From positions 496,001-560,000 of the forward strand of contig JADKAN010000001.1 of assembly GCA_016719225.1 (NCBI GenBank): a stretch of DNA of 64,000 nucleotides, read 5' to 3'. Origin of the DNA: Flavobacteriales bacterium (lineage in GTDB: Bacteria > Bacteroidota > Bacteroidia > Flavobacteriales_F > PHOS-HE28). The stretch's first letter is position 1; each line of letters starts with the position of its first letter. Of the stretch, positions 60,780-64,000 are shown in pieces. The notes under the pieces were generated by a model. It was not told where the DNA came from. It did no database searches and saw only the letters and a list, made by a program, of their open reading frames with translations. The position numbers were made by a program, and so were the translations under genes.

Positions 60780-61643
60780 CTAAAGTTCGTCGAGCCGCAA
60801 CGTCTCTTTTAACCGGACACCTTTTTCGGTCTGTTCCACTGTGGCGCACTCCGTATCACTGTCGTGCTCGAAGAAGAGGATATGCCCTTCAGCCGCAGCC
60901 TTCGCCAATACCGGCACTTTCTCCTGCATACTCAGCAATGGCCGCGTATCGTAACCGATCACCCAGGGAACGGGGATGTGGTGCTTGCTCGGCATCAGGT
61001 CCGCCAAGTAGACCACCGTTCTGCCTTTGTACCGGATGTGTGGGATCATCATAGCGTCTGTGTGGCCGTTCACCATCAGCACGTCGAACCCCGGGAAAAG
61101 CTCTTTCACATAAGGCGTGTCCGTTCCCTCTTTCCGCACCACGTCCACGAATTTCAACTGGCCGCTTTCCTGGATCGGCAGGATGTTCTCCTTCAAGAAG
61201 CTCGCTTTCTCACGGGCGTTCGGTTTGGTGGCCCATTCCCAGTGGTAGCTGTTGCTCCAGTAGGTCGCATTCTTAAAGGTCGGCACCAATTTGTCGCCCA
61301 CGCGCTTGATGCTGCCCCCGCAATGATCGAAATGCAAGTGTGTGAGGAACACATCCGTGATGTCGTCCGGTGAAAATCCTTTTGCTTTCAAGGAACCTTC
61401 CAATGTAGCATCGCCGTGCAGGTCGTAATGGCTGAAGAACTTTGCGTCCTGTTTGTCGCCGAGGCCGTTGTCGATCAAGATCAGGCGCCCTTCATCTTCC
61501 ACCAGCAGGCAGCGCATGGCCCAGTTACACATGTTGCGCTCGTCCGCAGGGTGCACCTTGCTCCACAAGCTCTTGGGCACCACGCCGAACATGGCACCTC
61601 CGTCCAATTTGAATAGACCGGTATCGATGGTATGCAGCTTCAT
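60780..61643 (-). CDS. metallo-beta-lactamase-fold hydrolase
   Basis: A 287-residue MBL-fold hydrolase. LTHLHFDHCGG gives the HxHxDH set (His102, His104, Asp106, His107), with the first strand LIDNGLGD and the later VNGHTDAMM histidine. It resembles the N-acyl-homoserine-lactonase-like/quorum-quenching branch of the family in domain order, but such calls need a search. No signal peptide. It is alone between the Rieske gene and the SulP transporter. Confidence 0.9.
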   Translation of the reverse strand: MKLHTIDTGLFKLDGGAMFGVVPKSLWSKVHPADERNMCNWAMRCLLVEDEGRLILIDNGLGDKQDAKFFSHYDLHGDATLEGSLKAKGFSPDDITDVFLTHLHFDHCGGSIKRVGDKLVPTFKNATYWSNSYHWEWATKPNAREKASFLKENILPIQESGQLKFVDVVRKEGTDTPYVKELFPGFDVLMVNGHTDAMMIPHIRYKGRTVVYLADLMPSKHHIPVPWVIGYDTRPLLSMQEKVPVLAKAAAEGHILFFEHDSDTECATVEQTEKGVRLKETLRLDEL

Positions 61644-61739
61644 CCTGTGCCAGCACGGGTTTGGCCATGCTGGTGTTGGCCAAAGGTCGGGATTTTGTGG
61701 AGTGTCCGGTTGGCGCCGTAGCCGACCCGCCCCAAAACG

Positions 61740-63542
61740 CTATACCATGAAGTAGTAGCCCTCGTCCTGCATTTGGCCTTGTCGCCGGGGGCAGTGTGCA
61801 CAGAGGTCGTTACCCACGATCTCGTAGGCGCGCTTCACGGCCATCATGGTGCTGCTATAGCGCACTTTCTGCTCGCGGAACACTTCCGCCCTCAACAGGT
61901 CAGCTCCCGTCCGCTGCATCATTTCGTGCAGGTCGTCGTTCACCCCGCACAGGATCACCTGAATGCCGCGGTCTTCGGTGCGCTGCACCAGATCGCTCAA
62001 TAGATGTAGGCAGACGGCATCCGGATTCCGGGCACGTTTCAAGCGGAGCACGAGCACCTTGGTATTGCCCGTTAGCCTTCTTTCTATAGTGCGGAAATGT
62101 TCTTCCAAGGTGGTGGCACTGCTGAAGAACATCTCGCCTTCAAGTCCGAAGATCAGGATACGGCTGCACTCCGGGTCGTCCGGCATGCGTTCCGCGATCA
62201 CGCGGTCCTTGGTGACGGTGAATTCCGAGAGCAGCATGCGCCCCGCGCGTGGCACGGCCAGCAGGAAGGAAAGGAATACACCGATCAAAACGCAGAATTC
62301 AATGGAGATGAACACGGCACTGAAGGCAGTGGCCAGCACGATGCCCGCATCGAATTTCGAGGCGCGCAGGTGGTAACGCAAGGCCTTGGGGTCGATCAAC
62401 CGAAGGCCGGTGAGGATCAATATGCCCGCCAAACAAGCCTTGGGGATGAACTGCGCATAAGGTGCGAACAACACCACGATCAAGGCAACGGCCCCTGCGG
62501 AGAAGATACCGGACCATTGCGTGCGCGCCCCGGCCTGCACGTTGATGGCGCTACGCGTGATCGAACCGGAACCGGGAATGCCCTTGAACAGACCGGCACC
62601 CACGTTGGCCAAGCCTTCCGAAAGGCAGATCTGGTTGAGGTCCAATTGCTGGCGTGTTGTGGTGGCAATGCTTTTGGACATCGCAATGGCTTCCAACAAC
62701 CCCAGTGTGCCGATGGCCAAGGCGGATGGTGCGAGGTCTTTCAGCAAGCCTTTGTCGAACAGGGGAATGTGAAAAGAAGGCAGCTTAGCAGGAATATGTC
62801 CTACCACGGAAATACTCCCTTGGTGGATCCACCACGTGACCCAGGAAACACCGATCACGGTGACCAAGAGCTCGGGGAAGAGTTTCCAGTTCAAGGCCTT
62901 TTTCATCTTCCGAAACCCTACTACGAGTGCGATGGAAGCCAGGCCTACCGCCAATGTGGAGGGGTCCACGGTTCCCCCCTGTGTCATGGAGTGCCAAAAG
63001 CGCATGACGAATGGCTCATGCACATCGCCCTTATAGCTCAGGCCAAGCAGGTTCTTGAGCTGGTCCATCACCAGCAGTACCGAAGCGCCTGCGGTGAAAC
63101 CGACCACGACGGAATGCGAGATGTAGCGCGTAAGGTCACCGATGCGGAGGACTGCGATGATCACCTGAAGAACGCCGATCATCAAGGCGAGCACTAGGAC
63201 GGCGTTCACCTTGTCCTCCATCAAGGGGATCATGGCCGTGGCCGAGAGCACCGCGATGGAGATGGCGTTGGTAGGGCCGTTGATCAATTGCCGGCTGCTG
63301 GCGAAGAATGCCCCGATCGCCGTCATCACCACCGCGGTGTACAAGCCGTACTCCGCCGGTACGCCGGCCACCAATGCATACGCTACGGCCTGCGGCACCG
63401 CTACCGCGGCAACGGAAAGTCCGGCCAGCAGATCAGCGCGCGCCACATGCCCGTTGTACTTGCGTAGGCTGTCCAGCGCGGGGAAGTAGCGCCACCACCC
63501 CTGTGGGAATTCATCGATGTTCCGGGCGGAAGCCTGAGCCAT
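61740..63542 (-). CDS. SulP-family anion transporter with STAS domain
   Basis: A 600-residue transporter of the SulP (SLC26) family: about 10-14 membrane segments with the signature region (AGLSVAAVAVPQAVAYALVA), FKGIPGSGSITRSAINVQAG and a C-terminal STAS domain (RILIFGLEGEMFFSSATTLE). Substrates in the family are sulfate, bicarbonate and other anions. A Cys/Arg-rich end (LCAHCPRRQ) is unusual. The GATACTTG box at 63547-63554, four bases before the start, is a weak -7 match. Substrate unknown. Confidence 0.9.
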   Translation of the reverse strand: MAQASARNIDEFPQGWWRYFPALDSLRKYNGHVARADLLAGLSVAAVAVPQAVAYALVAGVPAEYGLYTAVVMTAIGAFFASSRQLINGPTNAISIAVLSATAMIPLMEDKVNAVLVLALMIGVLQVIIAVLRIGDLTRYISHSVVVGFTAGASVLLVMDQLKNLLGLSYKGDVHEPFVMRFWHSMTQGGTVDPSTLAVGLASIALVVGFRKMKKALNWKLFPELLVTVIGVSWVTWWIHQGSISVVGHIPAKLPSFHIPLFDKGLLKDLAPSALAIGTLGLLEAIAMSKSIATTTRQQLDLNQICLSEGLANVGAGLFKGIPGSGSITRSAINVQAGARTQWSGIFSAGAVALIVVLFAPYAQFIPKACLAGILILTGLRLIDPKALRYHLRASKFDAGIVLATAFSAVFISIEFCVLIGVFLSFLLAVPRAGRMLLSEFTVTKDRVIAERMPDDPECSRILIFGLEGEMFFSSATTLEEHFRTIERRLTGNTKVLVLRLKRARNPDAVCLHLLSDLVQRTEDRGIQVILCGVNDDLHEMMQRTGADLLRAEVFREQKVRYSSTMMAVKRAYEIVGNDLCAHCPRRQGQMQDEGYYFMV

Positions 63543-63725
63543 GGTGCAAGTATCGCGATTTCCCGCCGTCGTTTGGTCGGGATGGACGTATATCTGTCAA
63601 AAGACAAGGGCGTTGTACGGGAATGGCAAGCGCGCTGTTGCAGGCATCATGCAAAAAGGATGTCCGCCCTGTTTCAGGAAAGGAAAGGTGCCCGCTTTAA
63701 CATAGGTCATTGAGCTATTTAGAAG

Positions 63726-64000
63726 CCCAGGACCGGGCTTTCCGCATCTTCACCCAGATGCTGTGCGGAAAAAACTTTCCACCAGTCCTGTTCCACGCTA
63801 GGTGTGGAACGAAAAAGGCCTCCACTTTCGCGGAGGCCTTTTTGCACCTTAAGTGCCCAGGACTGGACTTCCCGCATCGTCACTCCGTGCCGTGCGGGAT
63901 AAACTTCTCGCCAGTCCCATTCCACGCTCCCTTGGAACGAAAAAGGCCTCCACTTTCGCGGAGGCCTTTTTGCACCTTAAGTGCCCAGGACTGGACTTCC
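63726..64000. repeat. tandem array of ~129-bp structured repeats, each with terminator hairpin
   Basis: Units begin CCCAGGAC at 63726, 63856 and 63984 and run off the window. Each has an outer stem (GGACTGG/CCAGTCC), an inner stem, a TTCCA/TGGAA stem and a 12-bp hairpin AAAAAGGCCTCC/GGAGGCCTTTTT (63811-63842; 63940-63971). The inner stem changes T-A to C-G between units (63741/63769 versus 63871/63898). No convincing open frame. The 63543-63725 stretch holds nothing else I recognise. Confidence 0.85.

Noticed and set aside
63719..63925. 68-codon minus-strand frame in the repeat array
   Set aside because: It runs through the stems and a terminator hairpin; unit lengths of 128-130 break the frame between copies, so an RNA or DNA repeat fits better.
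63726..64000. CRISPR array or integron attC array
   Set aside because: Units have no unique spacers of CRISPR size, no cas or integrase gene, and I could not find the attC core sites.

Overview
The window reads as a chromosomal segment of a GC-rich Bacteroidota, most likely a Flavobacteriales-like environmental lineage. The evidence is internal. Two proteins end in type IX secretion sorting domains. Many start sites follow the Bacteroidota -7 element (TAnnTTTG or a TAnnTTCG variant). Ribosomal L31 is the zinc-free B type, and several lineage-typical pairs occur (SPFH/NfeD, MarR/YceI, ferredoxin/LuxC-like reductase, PglF-type dehydratase). No rRNA, phage, transposase or CRISPR was seen. RNA genes are tRNA-Pro(CGG), tRNA-Gly(CCC) and RNase P RNA.

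Layout. 1-654: end of a YcbB-type L,D-transpeptidase. 671-4801: tight minus-strand operon C39-like peptidase > RimK-type ATP-grasp ligase > GCS2 ligase > N-formylglutamate amidohydrolase-like enzyme, a predicted but uncharacterised amide-ligation/processing pathway; a RimK-type retropepsin-like protein lies apart at 10665-11081. 4977-14296: housekeeping and fatty/aromatic acyl-CoA genes (YdeI-like, thiolase opposite PaaI thioesterase, Ogt, DUF2461, GreA-like, ferredoxin opposite LuxC-like reductase, a beta-helix lipoprotein). 14411-20530: L31, tRNAs with structured spacers, an OmpA protein, a lipoprotein-type methyltransferase divergent from a MarR-YceI operon. 20549-22000: NfeD-SPFH.

22119-31772 is a plus-strand surface-polysaccharide operon: two tandem flippase-glycosyltransferase fusions (the first lacks the GT donor domain), Wzy-like polymerase, GT2, O-antigen ligase, sugar aminotransferase and PglC-type phosphosugar transferase. 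A PglF-type 4,6-dehydratase and another GT4 follow at 35686-38779; dehydratase, aminotransferase and PglC-like enzyme together suggest an amino-sugar-initiated glycan.

38776-47772 mixes metabolism and envelope genes (GcvT, ComB, zinc PLC/P1-like, Nudix, TonB-like, Smr, RNase P RNA, serine hydrolase, a frameshifted GNAT, an ECF sigma factor with a membrane partner). 48784-51238 encodes two secreted T9SS cargo proteins, one strikingly like PET hydrolases. 51287-60773 carries LptD opposite an amidase-MlaD-FeS-FeS operon, then ComEC and a Rieske protein. The end holds an MBL hydrolase, a SulP transporter and a tandem array of structured, terminator-bearing repeats that runs off the window.

Most notable items: the PETase-like T9SS hydrolase, the RimK/GCS2 operon, the structured repeat array, the tandem flippase-GT paralogues, and the frequent fusion of the -7 element to start codons, suggesting leaderless mRNAs.
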